From positions 1 through 34,048 of the forward strand of contig JAEUHB010000352.1 in assembly GCA_016794665.1 (NCBI GenBank): a stretch of 34,048 nucleotides of DNA. The letters are read 5' to 3'. The stretch comes from Opitutaceae bacterium. Lineage in GTDB: Bacteria; Verrucomicrobiota; Verrucomicrobiia; Opitutales; Opitutaceae. The notes under the pieces are model-generated. The model ran no database searches. It saw only the letters and a list, made by a program, of their open reading frames with translations, and had not been told where the DNA came from. Made by a program: the position numbers and the translations under genes. This document shows positions 1 to 8,666 of this stretch, piece by piece; the first letter of the stretch is position 1; every line of letters begins with the position of its first letter.

Positions 1-1
1 C

Positions 2-499
2 GTGGGCGTGATGCTGCTGGTTTTCACCGCGATGGTGCAGTTCGCGAACTGGGTGCTCGCGTCGGGCGTCGGCGGCTGGAGCGGCCTCAACGGCTGGGTC
101 GCGCACACGACCGGCGGACGCTACACGGAGCTTTCGCTGCAATGCGTGATGGGGGTCGTGTTCGCTCCGCTCGCCTGGCTGATGGGGATCGACTCCGGCC
201 AGCTCATGGTCTCGGGCCAGATCATCGGGGAGAAGACGATTCTCAACGAGTTCTACGCCTACGGCACGCTCGGCAAGCTCAAGGCCGAGGGAGTGATCGC
301 CGATCCTCGCACGCAGGTGATCCTCACCTACGCGCTGTGCGGCTTCTCGAACATCGCCTCGGTCGGCATCTTGATCGGCGGCATCGGCGCGCTGGCGCCG
401 AACCAGCGGCCGGTGCTCGCGCAGCTCGGGCTGAAATCGCTGCTCGGCGGCAGCATCGCCTGCTTCCTCACCGCGTGCGTGGCCGCGATGCTGATTTGA
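2..499 (+). CDS. CNT-family nucleoside transporter, C-terminal part (5' truncated)
   Basis: This is the last 165 residues of an inner-membrane concentrative nucleoside transporter, which imports nucleosides by cation symport. The frame is open to the left window edge, so the start lies outside. The family signature is clear near the end: a GFSNIASVGILIGGIGALAP stretch, then the LGLKSLLGGS segment and a final hydrophobic helix, as in the NupC C-terminal domain. Several hydrophobic segments (about residues 3-20, 45-62, 105-128 and 145-165) are visible. The TGA stop is at 497-499 and the gene converges on pilC. Family assignment is firm; substrate preference cannot be told from this fragment. 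Confidence 0.9.
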   Translation: MGVMLLVFTAMVQFANWVLASGVGGWSGLNGWVAHTTGGRYTELSLQCVMGVVFAPLAWLMGIDSGQLMVSGQIIGEKTILNEFYAYGTLGKLKAEGVIADPRTQVILTYALCGFSNIASVGILIGGIGALAPNQRPVLAQLGLKSLLGGSIACFLTACVAAMLI

Positions 500-568
500 G
501 CCAACCCGCGCGGCGTCTTAGCGCGGCGCTGACCGGACCGGCACGGAGGCTGGGCCCAGCCGGCCGCC

Positions 569-1753
569 TCACGCGCTCAGGCTCTTAATCAGCTCCACCA
601 TCGGGAGGAACATCGCGATGACGATGATGCCGACACCCACAGCCATGAACACGATCATGATGGGCTCGATGATGGAGGTGAGGGCATCGACGGCGTTGTC
701 GACCTCCTCGTCGTAGTTGTCGGCGATGCGCACGAGCATGTCGGGCAGCGCGCCCGTCTCCTCGCCGACCTCGATCATCGAGGTCACCATGCCGGGGAAA
801 ACCCTTGTGGACTCGAGGGGCTTGGCGACGTTGTCACCCTCCTTCACGCGATCGTGCACGACATTGATCGCGTTGGCGATGTGGACGTTGCCGCTGGTGT
901 CGCGGGTGATGATAAGGGCCTGCAGGATCGGCACGCCCGAGGCGAGCAGGGTGCCAAACGTGCGCGTGAACCGCGCCACGCCGGCCTTCAGGAAAAGGTC
1001 ACCGAGCACCGGCACGTGCAGCAGCATCCAATGGAGGACACGCGTGCCGAAGGCGGATTTCTTGAAGAGCCAAAACAGGACGAACGCGACCGCCAGCAGC
1101 CCGAGCACCATGAGGATGTTGTTCCGCATCGCGTCGGCGATCGCCACGACCACGGAGGTCAGCCACGGGAGCGGCTTGCCTTTCAGCATGGTGAAAAAGA
1201 CCTCCTGGAACTTGGGCACGACGAACACCATCAGCACGATCATGATGCCGCCCGCCACGCAGCTAATGATGGCCGGGTAGACCATCGCGGAGACGATCTT
1301 GCCCTTGATCTTCACGGATTTCTCCGTGAACACCGCGAGGCGCTCGAGCACCTTGTCGAGCACGCCGCCGGCCTCGCCGGCCTTGACCATGTTGACGTAG
1401 AGGCGATCGAAGGCCTTGGGGTGCGCGCCAAGGCCGTCGGAGAAATTGCCGCCGGAGCGGATGGTGTCGGCGCAGTCCTCGACGACCACCTTGAAGGCGG
1501 GCCGCTTTTCCTGCCGCGCGAGCACCTCGAGGCTGCGCATAATGGGCATGCCGGCCTTGACGAGCGTGGCGAGCTGCCGGGTGAAGACCGCCTGGCCCTT
1601 GGCGTTGATCGGCGCGCCAAAGGAGATGCCCTTGCGGCGCCGGGGTGGCGGCGGCGTGGCGGCGGCCGTGGTGAGCCGCGGCCCGCGCGCCGGCTTGGCG
1701 GCAAAGGTCGCCGGCTTCTCGGGTTGATCGGTGCGGACGGAGAGCTTGGCCAT
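569..1753 (-). CDS. pilC: Type IV pilus assembly platform protein PilC (GspF family)
   Basis: A 394-residue inner-membrane platform protein that couples the cytoplasmic ATPases to pilin insertion and extraction. Two T2SSF domains are visible, about residues 51-177 and 253-379, each starting with a 'FTRxxxTLxxxGxPI' type segment (FTRQLATLVKAGMPI and FTRTFGTLLASGVPI). Hydrophobic helices lie near 159-180, 211-230 and 364-386. The open frame continues upstream to 1993 but overlaps pilB and encodes Arg/His-rich noise, so the ATG at 1751-1753 (MAKLSV) was chosen. It lies 29 bases after the pilB stop, which suggests one transcript. No Shine-Dalgarno is seen. A GspF role in type II secretion is possible, but neighbouring pilT favours a pilus. 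Confidence 0.93.
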   Translation of the reverse strand: MAKLSVRTDQPEKPATFAAKPARGPRLTTAAATPPPPRRRKGISFGAPINAKGQAVFTRQLATLVKAGMPIMRSLEVLARQEKRPAFKVVVEDCADTIRSGGNFSDGLGAHPKAFDRLYVNMVKAGEAGGVLDKVLERLAVFTEKSVKIKGKIVSAMVYPAIISCVAGGIMIVLMVFVVPKFQEVFFTMLKGKPLPWLTSVVVAIADAMRNNILMVLGLLAVAFVLFWLFKKSAFGTRVLHWMLLHVPVLGDLFLKAGVARFTRTFGTLLASGVPILQALIITRDTSGNVHIANAINVVHDRVKEGDNVAKPLESTRVFPGMVTSMIEVGEETGALPDMLVRIADNYDEEVDNAVDALTSIIEPIMIVFMAVGVGIIVIAMFLPMVELIKSLSA

Positions 1754-1782
1754 GAGGGAGGGGAAAGACGCGCGGCGGGCGC

Positions 1783-3525
1783 TCAGGTGTATTTGATCAC
1801 TTCCTCGATCGAAGTGTGGCCGTCGAAGATCGCGCGGAGACCGTCGTCGCGCAACGTGCGCATGCCCTGCTCGATCGCCTTCTGGCGGATGACGAGTGTG
1901 GGCGCCTTTTGCGTGACGAGGTCGCGGATGGCCTCGCTCATGCGCAGCCACTCGTAGATGCCGAGGCGGCCCTTGTAGCCGGACTGGCTGCACGTGGGGC
2001 AGCCTTTGCCGAAGAAGAACTGCCGGCTGCCGACATTTTCCCGCGCGATCCCCAGCTGGTGGAGCAGATCATCCGGCGGGAGGTAGGAGGACTTGCATTG
2101 GACGCAGACGCGGCGCACGAGGCGCTGCGCCAGCACGGCCTCGAGCGAGGCGGCGATGAGAAACGGCTCGACCCCCATGTCGACGAGACGCGTGACGGCG
2201 CCGGCCGCGTCGTTGGTGTGCAACGTCGAGAGCACAAGGTGGCCGGTGAGCGAGGCCTGGATGGAAATCTGCGCGGTCTCGAGGTCGCGGATTTCGCCCA
2301 GCATGATTACATCGGGGTCCTGGCGCAGGAAGGAGCGGAGCGCCGCGGCAAACGTGAGGCCCACGAGGGGGTTCACCGGCACCTGCATGATGCCCTCGAT
2401 CTCGTATTCGACCGGATCCTCGGCGGTGAGGATCTTGAGGTCGACCGTGTTCACGATGCGCAGGCCGCTGTAGAGGGTGGTCGTCTTGCCGGAGCCGGTG
2501 GGGCCCGTGACGATGAAGATGCCGTTGGGCCGGCGGACGATTTCCTGGATGCCGTTGAACACATCGTCAGGCATGCCTAGCTGAGTGATGTCGAGCCGCA
2601 CAGCCGACTGGTCGAGCACGCGGAGCACGACGCTCTCGCCAAATTGCGTCGGCAGCGTGGAGACGCGGAGGTCCACCGCGCGGCCCCCGATGACGATCTT
2701 GATGCGGCCGTCCTGCGGGATGCGACGCTCGGCGATATTCAGGCCGGCGAGCACCTTGACGCGGGAAGTGATCGGGACGGCGAGCTGCTTGGGCGGGGGG
2801 GCCATCTCGTAGAGGGCCCCGTCGATGCGGTAGCGGATCTTGAACTCGTGCTCGAAGGGCTCGAAGTGGATGTCGCTCGCCTTGTCGCGAATGGCTTGCC
2901 CGACGACGAGGTTCACGAACTTGATGATGGGAGTCTGCTCCGCCATCGACTCGAGGTCTCGCTCGGAAAACTCGCGGTCGCCGGGATCGGTGGCGACCTT
3001 GGTGTCGGTGCTGATTTCCTGAAGCAGGTCGTCGATGCTCTCCTCGTCCTCGCCGTAGTGCTGCTTAATCTGGACCTCGACCTTGTCGGGATCGGCGAAG
3101 TAGAGCCGCACGTTGCGATCGAGTGCAAAGGCGAGGTCCTGCACGGCCTGGGTGTTGAAGGGATCCGCGACGACGAGGTCGATGTCCTGCCCGTCAGCCT
3201 GCAGCGGCATGACGCCGTAGTCGCGCGCAAGCTTGCCGGTGACGGCCGCAATGGCCTCGCCGGGATACTGCACCGGCAGCTCGTGGATATAGTCGTAGCC
3301 CAGATGGTCGGCGATGCGGCGGAGGAGGTCCTCCTTTTCCATAATCCCGAGATCGACGACAACGTCGGCTAGCGGCTTGCCCGTGGCTTTATGTTCCTCG
3401 TTGAGTTCATCGAGCTGCTCCTGGCTGACGAGGCGGTGCTCCTTCAGAAAGTCGTAGATAGCGGGGCTGTGGCTGGGAAACATGAAGGACCTAGGGACTG
3501 AACGCAGTAAGACGGGCGATGCCAT
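1783..3525 (-). CDS. pilB: Type IV pilus extension ATPase PilB (GspE/PilB family)
   Basis: A 580-residue cytoplasmic hexameric ATPase that powers pilus polymerisation. An N-terminal MshEN/T2SSE_N-like domain (about 24-150) is followed by the ATPase: Asp box around 216-236, Walker A GPTGSGKTTT at 341-350, Walker B VIMLGEIRD at 406-414, and His box STLHTND at 433-439. The zinc-binding tetracysteine is intact (CVQC 474-477, CPTC 509-512), which separates it from PilT-type retraction motors. The ATG at 3523-3525 was chosen over the internal ATG at 3481-3483 (MFPSHS) because AGGAG sits 8 bases upstream of it. The gene lies between pilT and pilC on the same strand. Confidence 0.93.
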   Translation of the reverse strand: MASPVLLRSVPRSFMFPSHSPAIYDFLKEHRLVSQEQLDELNEEHKATGKPLADVVVDLGIMEKEDLLRRIADHLGYDYIHELPVQYPGEAIAAVTGKLARDYGVMPLQADGQDIDLVVADPFNTQAVQDLAFALDRNVRLYFADPDKVEVQIKQHYGEDEESIDDLLQEISTDTKVATDPGDREFSERDLESMAEQTPIIKFVNLVVGQAIRDKASDIHFEPFEHEFKIRYRIDGALYEMAPPPKQLAVPITSRVKVLAGLNIAERRIPQDGRIKIVIGGRAVDLRVSTLPTQFGESVVLRVLDQSAVRLDITQLGMPDDVFNGIQEIVRRPNGIFIVTGPTGSGKTTTLYSGLRIVNTVDLKILTAEDPVEYEIEGIMQVPVNPLVGLTFAAALRSFLRQDPDVIMLGEIRDLETAQISIQASLTGHLVLSTLHTNDAAGAVTRLVDMGVEPFLIAASLEAVLAQRLVRRVCVQCKSSYLPPDDLLHQLGIARENVGSRQFFFGKGCPTCSQSGYKGRLGIYEWLRMSEAIRDLVTQKAPTLVIRQKAIEQGMRTLRDDGLRAIFDGHTSIEEVIKYT

Positions 3526-3533
3526 CCAAAAGT

Positions 3534-3538
3534 CTCCT
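3534..3538 (-). promoter_or_regulatory. Shine-Dalgarno AGGAG of pilB
   Basis: AGGAG on the minus strand lies 8 bases before the ATG at 3523-3525 and decides the pilB start. It is notable because most other starts in this window have no recognisable Shine-Dalgarno. Confidence 0.6.
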
Positions 3539-3571
3539 CGAATCAGCTCTCCGCGCCGACCGAGGATTCCG

Positions 3572-3593
3572 GCCGGGCGGCCTGCCGCCCGGC
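3572..3593 (-). other. Strong hairpin between pilT and pilB
   Basis: A perfect 9-bp inverted repeat (gccgggcgg / ccgcccggc) with a 4-base loop sits in the 140-base pilT-pilB gap. No run of T follows on either strand, so it is not a standard intrinsic terminator. It could adjust mRNA stability or partly uncouple pilB from pilT. The structure is visible; the role is inferred. Confidence 0.45.
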
Positions 3594-3665
3594 AATCGGG
3601 CGCGCCAGTGATTTTCCCTTCGCCTAGGAGTCCAGCCTACCGGCCCGTGACCCCGCGGCCTCGGG

Positions 3666-4748
3666 TCAGAGATCCCGGAGCTTAAGGCCGAGCTCGAGGA
3701 ACTTCGCGCGCATGACGTTCGGATCCTGGGACTTTTCCAGCGCCTCGTCAGGAGAGACGAGCTCGCGGTTGACCAAGCTCATGAGGTGGGTGTCGAGCGT
3801 GATCATGCCGAGGTTGGCGCCGGTCTGGATGTCGGAGGTGATGCGGAAGGTCTTGTTCTCGCGAATGAGCGAGCCAATCGACGTGGTGTTAATCATGATC
3901 TCGTAGGCGGCGATGCGGCCGCCGCCGACCTTCTTGCAGAGGGTCTGGGAGATGACCGCCACGAGCGAGGAAGAGAGCTGCGTGCGAATCATGTCCTTCA
4001 TGTTCGCGGGGAAGGCATCCACGATGCGGTCGATCGTCTTGGCGGCACTGTTGGTGTGCAGCGTGCCGAACACGAGGTGACCGGTCTCGGCCGCGGTGAT
4101 GGCCGCCTCAATGGTTTCGAGGTCGCGGAGCTCACCCACGAGAATCACGTCCGGGTCCTGGCGGAGCGCGCGGCGGAGGGCCTCGGAAAAGCTGGGGACA
4201 TCGACGTGCACCTCGCGCTGCGTGACGACGCACTTCTTGTGGTCGTGGTAATACTCGATGGGATCCTCGATGGTGATGATGTGGCCGTCGCGGTTTTCGT
4301 TGATGTAGTTCACCATCGAGGCGAGCGTGGTGGACTTGCCGGAGCCGGTGGGGCCGGTGACGAGGATGAGGCCGCGCGGCCGGTAGAGGAGTTCGCGAAT
4401 CTTGTCGGGCAGGCCGATGTCGCGCAGGCTGAACATGCGCACCGGAATCTGGCGGAGGACGAGCCCGTAGTTGGTCTTGGCCTTGAGGACGGAGACGCGG
4501 AAGCGGGCCTTGTCACTGTAAGCGAAGCCAAAGTCCGTGCCCCCGTTGAGCTTAACCTGCGCGACATGGCCGTCCGGCGTGATCGAAAGCATGAGCTTCT
4601 CCGCGTCCTCGGGCGTGAGCGCGGGGCCGTCAATCGGGGTCATGCTGCCGTGAAGCCGGATGGTGGGCGGCTGACCGACCTGCAGGTGAAGATCCGAGGC
4701 ACCTTGCTCGACGACGAGGTCGAGGAGGTCGTTCATTTCGTAGCTCAT
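3666..4748 (-). CDS. pilT: Type IV pilus retraction ATPase PilT
   Basis: A 360-residue cytoplasmic hexameric ATPase that drives pilus depolymerisation, hence twitching and DNA uptake in pilus systems. The N-terminal PilT-like domain includes ASDLHLQVG (17-25). Walker [10 protein letters not shown] is at 132-140, the Asp box IIEDP-type ITIEDPIEY at 158-166, Walker [10 protein letters not shown] at 201-209, and the His box TLHTN at 229-233. It lacks the tetracysteine of PilB. The family's AIRNLIRE motif appears in a variant form, SIGSLIREN, at 290-298, which is why PilT is preferred over PilU. The start may be ATG 4746-4748 or the ATG four codons later. It lies between a GspE-like ATPase and pilB. 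Confidence 0.93.
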   Translation of the reverse strand: MSYEMNDLLDLVVEQGASDLHLQVGQPPTIRLHGSMTPIDGPALTPEDAEKLMLSITPDGHVAQVKLNGGTDFGFAYSDKARFRVSVLKAKTNYGLVLRQIPVRMFSLRDIGLPDKIRELLYRPRGLILVTGPTGSGKSTTLASMVNYINENRDGHIITIEDPIEYYHDHKKCVVTQREVHVDVPSFSEALRRALRQDPDVILVGELRDLETIEAAITAAETGHLVFGTLHTNSAAKTIDRIVDAFPANMKDMIRTQLSSSLVAVISQTLCKKVGGGRIAAYEIMINTTSIGSLIRENKTFRITSDIQTGANLGMITLDTHLMSLVNRELVSPDEALEKSQDPNVMRAKFLELGLKLRDL

Positions 4749-4826
4749 GGGATGAACTTGTCTTCGGCCACCACGCCCGGTGGCGAAAATTCGGTCGGCC
4801 TAAGGGCGAATTTCACGGGGAATTCA

Positions 4827-6593
4827 TCAGATCGCGTCGCCGACCGTGATGGAGACGACCTCCTCGATGGTGGTGAGGCCGGCGATGACCTTGCGGGCGC
4901 CATCCTCGCGCATGGTCCTCATGCCGGCCGAGCGGGCCCGCTCGCGGAGCTTCTGGGTGCCGACGTTTTCGTAAATCATCTTCTGGATTTCATCGTTGAT
5001 GACGAAGATCTCAAAGATGCCCATGCGGCCGCGATAGCCGGTGGCGTTGCAGCTCGAGCAGCCCTCTCCCTTGGAGAAATTGGCGCTGGCGGCCTGGGCG
5101 GGGTTGATGTTCAGGGAGCGAACCTCATTGGCGTCCGCGTGGTAGGGCTTCTTGCAGTGCTTGCAGATTTTGCGCACGAGGCGCTGGGCCATGATGCCGC
5201 GGAGCGAGGTCGAGACGAGGAATGGCTTCACGCCGATGTCGATCAGGCGGGTTACGGCGCCGGGGGCGTCGTTGGTGTGGAGCGTGGAGAACACCATGTG
5301 GCCCGTGAGCGACGCGTTGATCGCGATCTCGGCGGTCTCAAGGTCGCGAATTTCGCCAACCATGACAACGTTGGGCGCCTGGCGGAGCATGGCGCGCAGC
5401 GCCGAAGCGAACGTCATGCCCACGTCGTGGCGCACGGGGACCTGGTTGATGCCATTGAGCTGATACTCCACCGGGTCCTCGACGGTGATGATCTTGCGGT
5501 CGGGCTTGTTGATGAAGTGCAGGCAGCCGTAGAGCGTCGTCGTCTTGCCGGAGCCGGTGGGGCCGGTGACGAGGAGGATGCCATCGGGCAGCGAAATCAA
5601 CTTCTCGAACGTCGCGGCGTCGTCGCTCAGGAAGCCAAGCTCGGGCAGGCCGAGGGTGAGGCCCTCCTTGTCGAGAATACGCATGACGATGCTCTCGCCA
5701 TGGGCGGTGGGCAGCGACGACACGCGCAGGTCGAGCTGCTTGCCGCCGGCGGCGATCTGGATGCGGCCGTCCTGGGGCTTGCGTTTCTCGGCGATCGAGA
5801 TGTTCGCCATGATTTTCAGGCGCGAGATGATCGAGAGCTGAAGGCGCTTGGGCGGGTTCTCGACCTCGATGAGCACGCCGTCGATGCGATAGCGGACGCG
5901 GAAGCGCTTCTCGAGCGGCTCGATGTGGATGTCCGACGCGCGCCGCTGGATGGCCTCGATGATGATGCCGTGGACGAGCTTGATAATCGGGGCGTCGGCC
6001 TCGGAATCGGTCGACGTGACGCCCACGCCGGGCTCCGTCGTGACGGCGGCAGCGTCACCCTCCCCGTCCTTGGTGGAGAGGTTGTCGAGGAGCGCGTCGA
6101 TGGAATTGGTGTCCTTGCCATAGAACCGATCGATGGCAGCGGTGATGTCCTCGGGCGTCGCGACGGAGGGCTCGATCGGCAGCTTGACGATGTAGCCGAG
6201 GGCATCGATGCCGTCGGTGTCGAGCGGATCGGCGAGTGCGATGCGAAGCTTGGTGCCCTCACGCGCGAGGGGGATGAGGCGGTGGCGCGCGGCGACGGCG
6301 CGCGGCACCAACTCAAGGGTCTCCGCGGTGATGCGCGCGTTGGCGAGGTCTGGCGCCATCGGCATGCCGAACTCCGCCGCGAGCAGCTCCGCGACGCGGC
6401 GCGACGTGAGGGCCCCCTGCTGCACGAGCAAATCGATCACCCGGGGCGGCGGCGAGGCGGCGTCGGTGTGCCCCGCGGCCAGCGCCCGCGCCGCGTCGAT
6501 CTGCGCCGGCTGCAACAGCCCGCGATCGAGCGCGAGCTGGATGACGAAATCATCGGCGGCGGCGGACGAAGGCGCGGCGGGCAACGGGTTCAT
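4827..6593 (-). CDS. Second GspE/PilB-type assembly ATPase
   Basis: A 588-residue paralogue of the pilB product with the same layout: a divergent N-terminal MshEN-like region (about 15-160), Walker A GPTGSGKTTT 344-353, Walker B VVMVGEIRD 409-417, His box STLHTND 436-442, and zinc cysteines CKHC 477-480 and CSSC 512-515. Just before Walker B it reads RQAPN (405-409) where pilB has RQDPD. An Ala/Pro-rich N-terminus and an acidic linker (160-200) also set it apart. It lies 19 bases after the rho stop and 78 bases before pilT. It may be a second pilus extension motor or the motor of a type II secretion system; sequence alone does not decide this. Confidence 0.9.
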   Translation of the reverse strand: MNPLPAAPSSAAADDFVIQLALDRGLLQPAQIDAARALAAGHTDAASPPPRVIDLLVQQGALTSRRVAELLAAEFGMPMAPDLANARITAETLELVPRAVAARHRLIPLAREGTKLRIALADPLDTDGIDALGYIVKLPIEPSVATPEDITAAIDRFYGKDTNSIDALLDNLSTKDGEGDAAAVTTEPGVGVTSTDSEADAPIIKLVHGIIIEAIQRRASDIHIEPLEKRFRVRYRIDGVLIEVENPPKRLQLSIISRLKIMANISIAEKRKPQDGRIQIAAGGKQLDLRVSSLPTAHGESIVMRILDKEGLTLGLPELGFLSDDAATFEKLISLPDGILLVTGPTGSGKTTTLYGCLHFINKPDRKIITVEDPVEYQLNGINQVPVRHDVGMTFASALRAMLRQAPNVVMVGEIRDLETAEIAINASLTGHMVFSTLHTNDAPGAVTRLIDIGVKPFLVSTSLRGIMAQRLVRKICKHCKKPYHADANEVRSLNINPAQAASANFSKGEGCSSCNATGYRGRMGIFEIFVINDEIQKMIYENVGTQKLRERARSAGMRTMREDGARKVIAGLTTIEEVVSITVGDAI

Positions 6594-6612
6594 GGGGCAA
6601 AACGGCGAGCGG

Positions 6613-8601
6613 TCACTTGGGCGCGAGGCTGAGCAAGAACTCGGTGTTGGACTTGGTCTTCTTCAGGCGCGTTATGAGCATCTCCATCGACTCGATCGGG
6701 CCGAGGCCCTGCATCGCGCGGCGCAGCGCAAAGATGCGCTGGAGCTCGTCAGGATGATAGAGCAGCTCCTCCTTGCGCGTGCCGGAGCGGTCGATGTTGA
6801 TCGCCGGGAAGATGCGGCGCTCAACGAGGCCGCGATCGAGGTGGAGCTCGCTGTTGCCCGTGCCCTTGAACTCCTCGAAGATAATCTCGTCCATGCGCGA
6901 GCCCGTGTCGATAAGCGCGCTCGCGATGATCGTGAGCGAGCCGCCGCCTTCGATGTTGCGGGCGGAGCCGAAGAAGCGCTTCGGCTTTTGGAGCGCGTTG
7001 GACTCGAGGCCGCCGGACATCGTCTTGCCCTGGTTGCCGGTGAGGGCGTTGTAGGCGCGCGCGAGGCGCGTAATCGAGTCGAGGAGGATGACGACATGCT
7101 CGCCCTGCTCGATCCGGCGGCGCGCGATCTCGATGACCATTTCCGCGCAGTGGACGTGACTCTCGGGTGTCTCGTCGAAGGTGGACGACACGACCTCGCC
7201 CTTCGTGTGGCGCTTGAAGTCCGTCACTTCCTCCGGCCGCTCGTCGATGAGGAGAAGGATGAGCTTCACCTCGGGGCTGTTGGCCGTGATCGAGTTGGCG
7301 ATGTTCTGGAGCAGGACGGTCTTGCCGGTGCGCGGCGGCGCGACGATGAGACCGCGCTGGCCGAAGCCGATCGGCGTGAGGATGTCGACGGCGCGCATCG
7401 ACATGTCCTTCACGACCTCGGGATCCTCGAGGAGAATGCGTTTCAGCGGATAATAGGGGACGAGTTCCTCAAATGGCGTGACGCTCGCAATTTTCTCGGG
7501 CGCCATGCCCTGAACCCGATCAACGCGCACGATGGACGGGCAACGCTCGCCTTCCTGCGGCGGCTGCACGACGCACTCGACGAGGTGGCCGCGCTTGAGG
7601 CCCCAGCGCTTCACGAGGGCCTCGGGCAAATAGGCGTCCTCGGGATAGAGCCGGTAGTTCACGTGCTGGTGCACGATGAACGAGCCCCGGTCGTTCTGGT
7701 CGACGTAGCCGACATCGCGAAGCGGGCGCTTTTCGGCGGCGGCGAACTTGAAAATGTCGCCCAGAAGCTGGCGCTTGCCCGGCGCACCCTCGACGCGGAC
7801 GCCGAGCGCGCGGGCAAACGCGGCGAGCTCGAGGAGCGTCTTGGCGTAAATCTCGTTGAGGAAAATCGGCGCGCCGGAGCCGCCGGCCAGCTCATCAGCG
7901 AGGGCATCAAGCGCCGCCAGATCCGCGAAGCGCGACGGATTCGGCAGATCGCCGAAGATGGGTGTGTTGCTCGGAGGGGGAAGCTGCGGGGGGAGCGGCT
8001 CGCGGCCGCCGTGGCCGCCACCCTGCCCACCACCACCGCCGCCCGGCTGCCATTGGCCGCCGCCATGGCGGCCGCGTTTGCGCTTTTTCCAGAAACCGCC
8101 CCGGTCCTGTCCGCCACCGCCTTGATGACCCTGCCAGTGGCCGCCGCCACCGCCCCCGCCGCCACCCTGCGGCTGGTGTTGTCCCCGCTGGTCGGAGGAA
8201 TCGGAGGGCGCAGGGGAGAAGGCGGGCCGATCGTCGGGCTCCGCCGGAGAGTCGGAGGAGAAAACCGGAGCCGAACCCGCCGATTCGGTGCGTGCCTCGG
8301 GCTCACGAAATTCGCGCGGCTCGGGCTCGTGGGAACGCTCAGGCGGCGGGGGCGGCGGAGCCTCGACCCGGGCCGGCGGCTCCTCGCGCGGCGCCGGCTC
8401 AGGCGCACGCGACTCCGCGGCGGGCGCGGGCGACTCGGGGGCCTCGCCTTTCGCGACCGGGCCGCGGCGGGCGCGGCTGCGCGGACCCGGCTTGGCGGCC
8501 TTGGCGGGCTTGTCCTCCGCGGTCTTCGCGGAGGGGCGGGCGCGCGGGCGGCGTGTTTTCGTTGCGGCGGACGAGTCGTCGTCTTTGGGAGGCAGGGCCA
8601 T
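6613..8601 (-). CDS. rho: Transcription termination factor Rho with long disordered N-terminal extension
   Basis: Rho is a hexameric RNA-dependent ATPase that ends transcription of untranslated RNA. The 662 residues are about 240 longer than E. coli Rho (419). The catalytic core is complete: RNA-binding domain about 250-360, Walker A APPRTGKT 421-428, LIDERPEEVTD 451-461, Walker B VVILLDSITRLARAYN 503-518, and the Q/R-loop region MSGGLES to GSRMDE (528-572). Residues 1-210 are low complexity: a Lys/Arg/Pro/Ala part, a Pro/Glu part, then Gly tracts with RGG-like and KKRKRGRHGGG basic patches (145-200). The ATG at 8599-8601 has no Shine-Dalgarno. The first gene upstream on the strand is coaE. 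Confidence 0.95.
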   Translation of the reverse strand: MALPPKDDDSSAATKTRRPRARPSAKTAEDKPAKAAKPGPRSRARRGPVAKGEAPESPAPAAESRAPEPAPREEPPARVEAPPPPPPERSHEPEPREFREPEARTESAGSAPVFSSDSPAEPDDRPAFSPAPSDSSDQRGQHQPQGGGGGGGGGHWQGHQGGGGQDRGGFWKKRKRGRHGGGQWQPGGGGGGQGGGHGGREPLPPQLPPPSNTPIFGDLPNPSRFADLAALDALADELAGGSGAPIFLNEIYAKTLLELAAFARALGVRVEGAPGKRQLLGDIFKFAAAEKRPLRDVGYVDQNDRGSFIVHQHVNYRLYPEDAYLPEALVKRWGLKRGHLVECVVQPPQEGERCPSIVRVDRVQGMAPEKIASVTPFEELVPYYPLKRILLEDPEVVKDMSMRAVDILTPIGFGQRGLIVAPPRTGKTVLLQNIANSITANSPEVKLILLLIDERPEEVTDFKRHTKGEVVSSTFDETPESHVHCAEMVIEIARRRIEQGEHVVILLDSITRLARAYNALTGNQGKTMSGGLESNALQKPKRFFGSARNIEGGGSLTIIASALIDTGSRMDEIIFEEFKGTGNSELHLDRGLVERRIFPAINIDRSGTRKEELLYHPDELQRIFALRRAMQGLGPIESMEMLITRLKKTKSNTEFLLSLAPK

Positions 8602-8666
8602 GTCGGGTTATTTGCGGGAAAAACGGCGGGCCGCGCGACGGGTGACGCGAGGAGCCCGGTGAAGTT

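Noticed and set aside
548..561. 14-base palindrome GGCTGGGCCCAGCC between the transporter and pilC
   Set aside because: It has no loop and no T run, so it is a poor terminator, and such GC palindromes are expected by chance in this composition.
3786..6632. A 948-codon open frame on the + strand opposite pilT and the second ATPase
   Set aside because: It is antisense to two clear ATPase genes, rich in Gly/Asp/Arg/His with no recognisable domain. High GC leaves antisense frames open.
7980..8170. Repetitive GC-rich tract that looks like a DNA tandem repeat
   Set aside because: It is the glycine-rich coding segment of rho; units are irregular and in frame, so no separate repeat feature is called.
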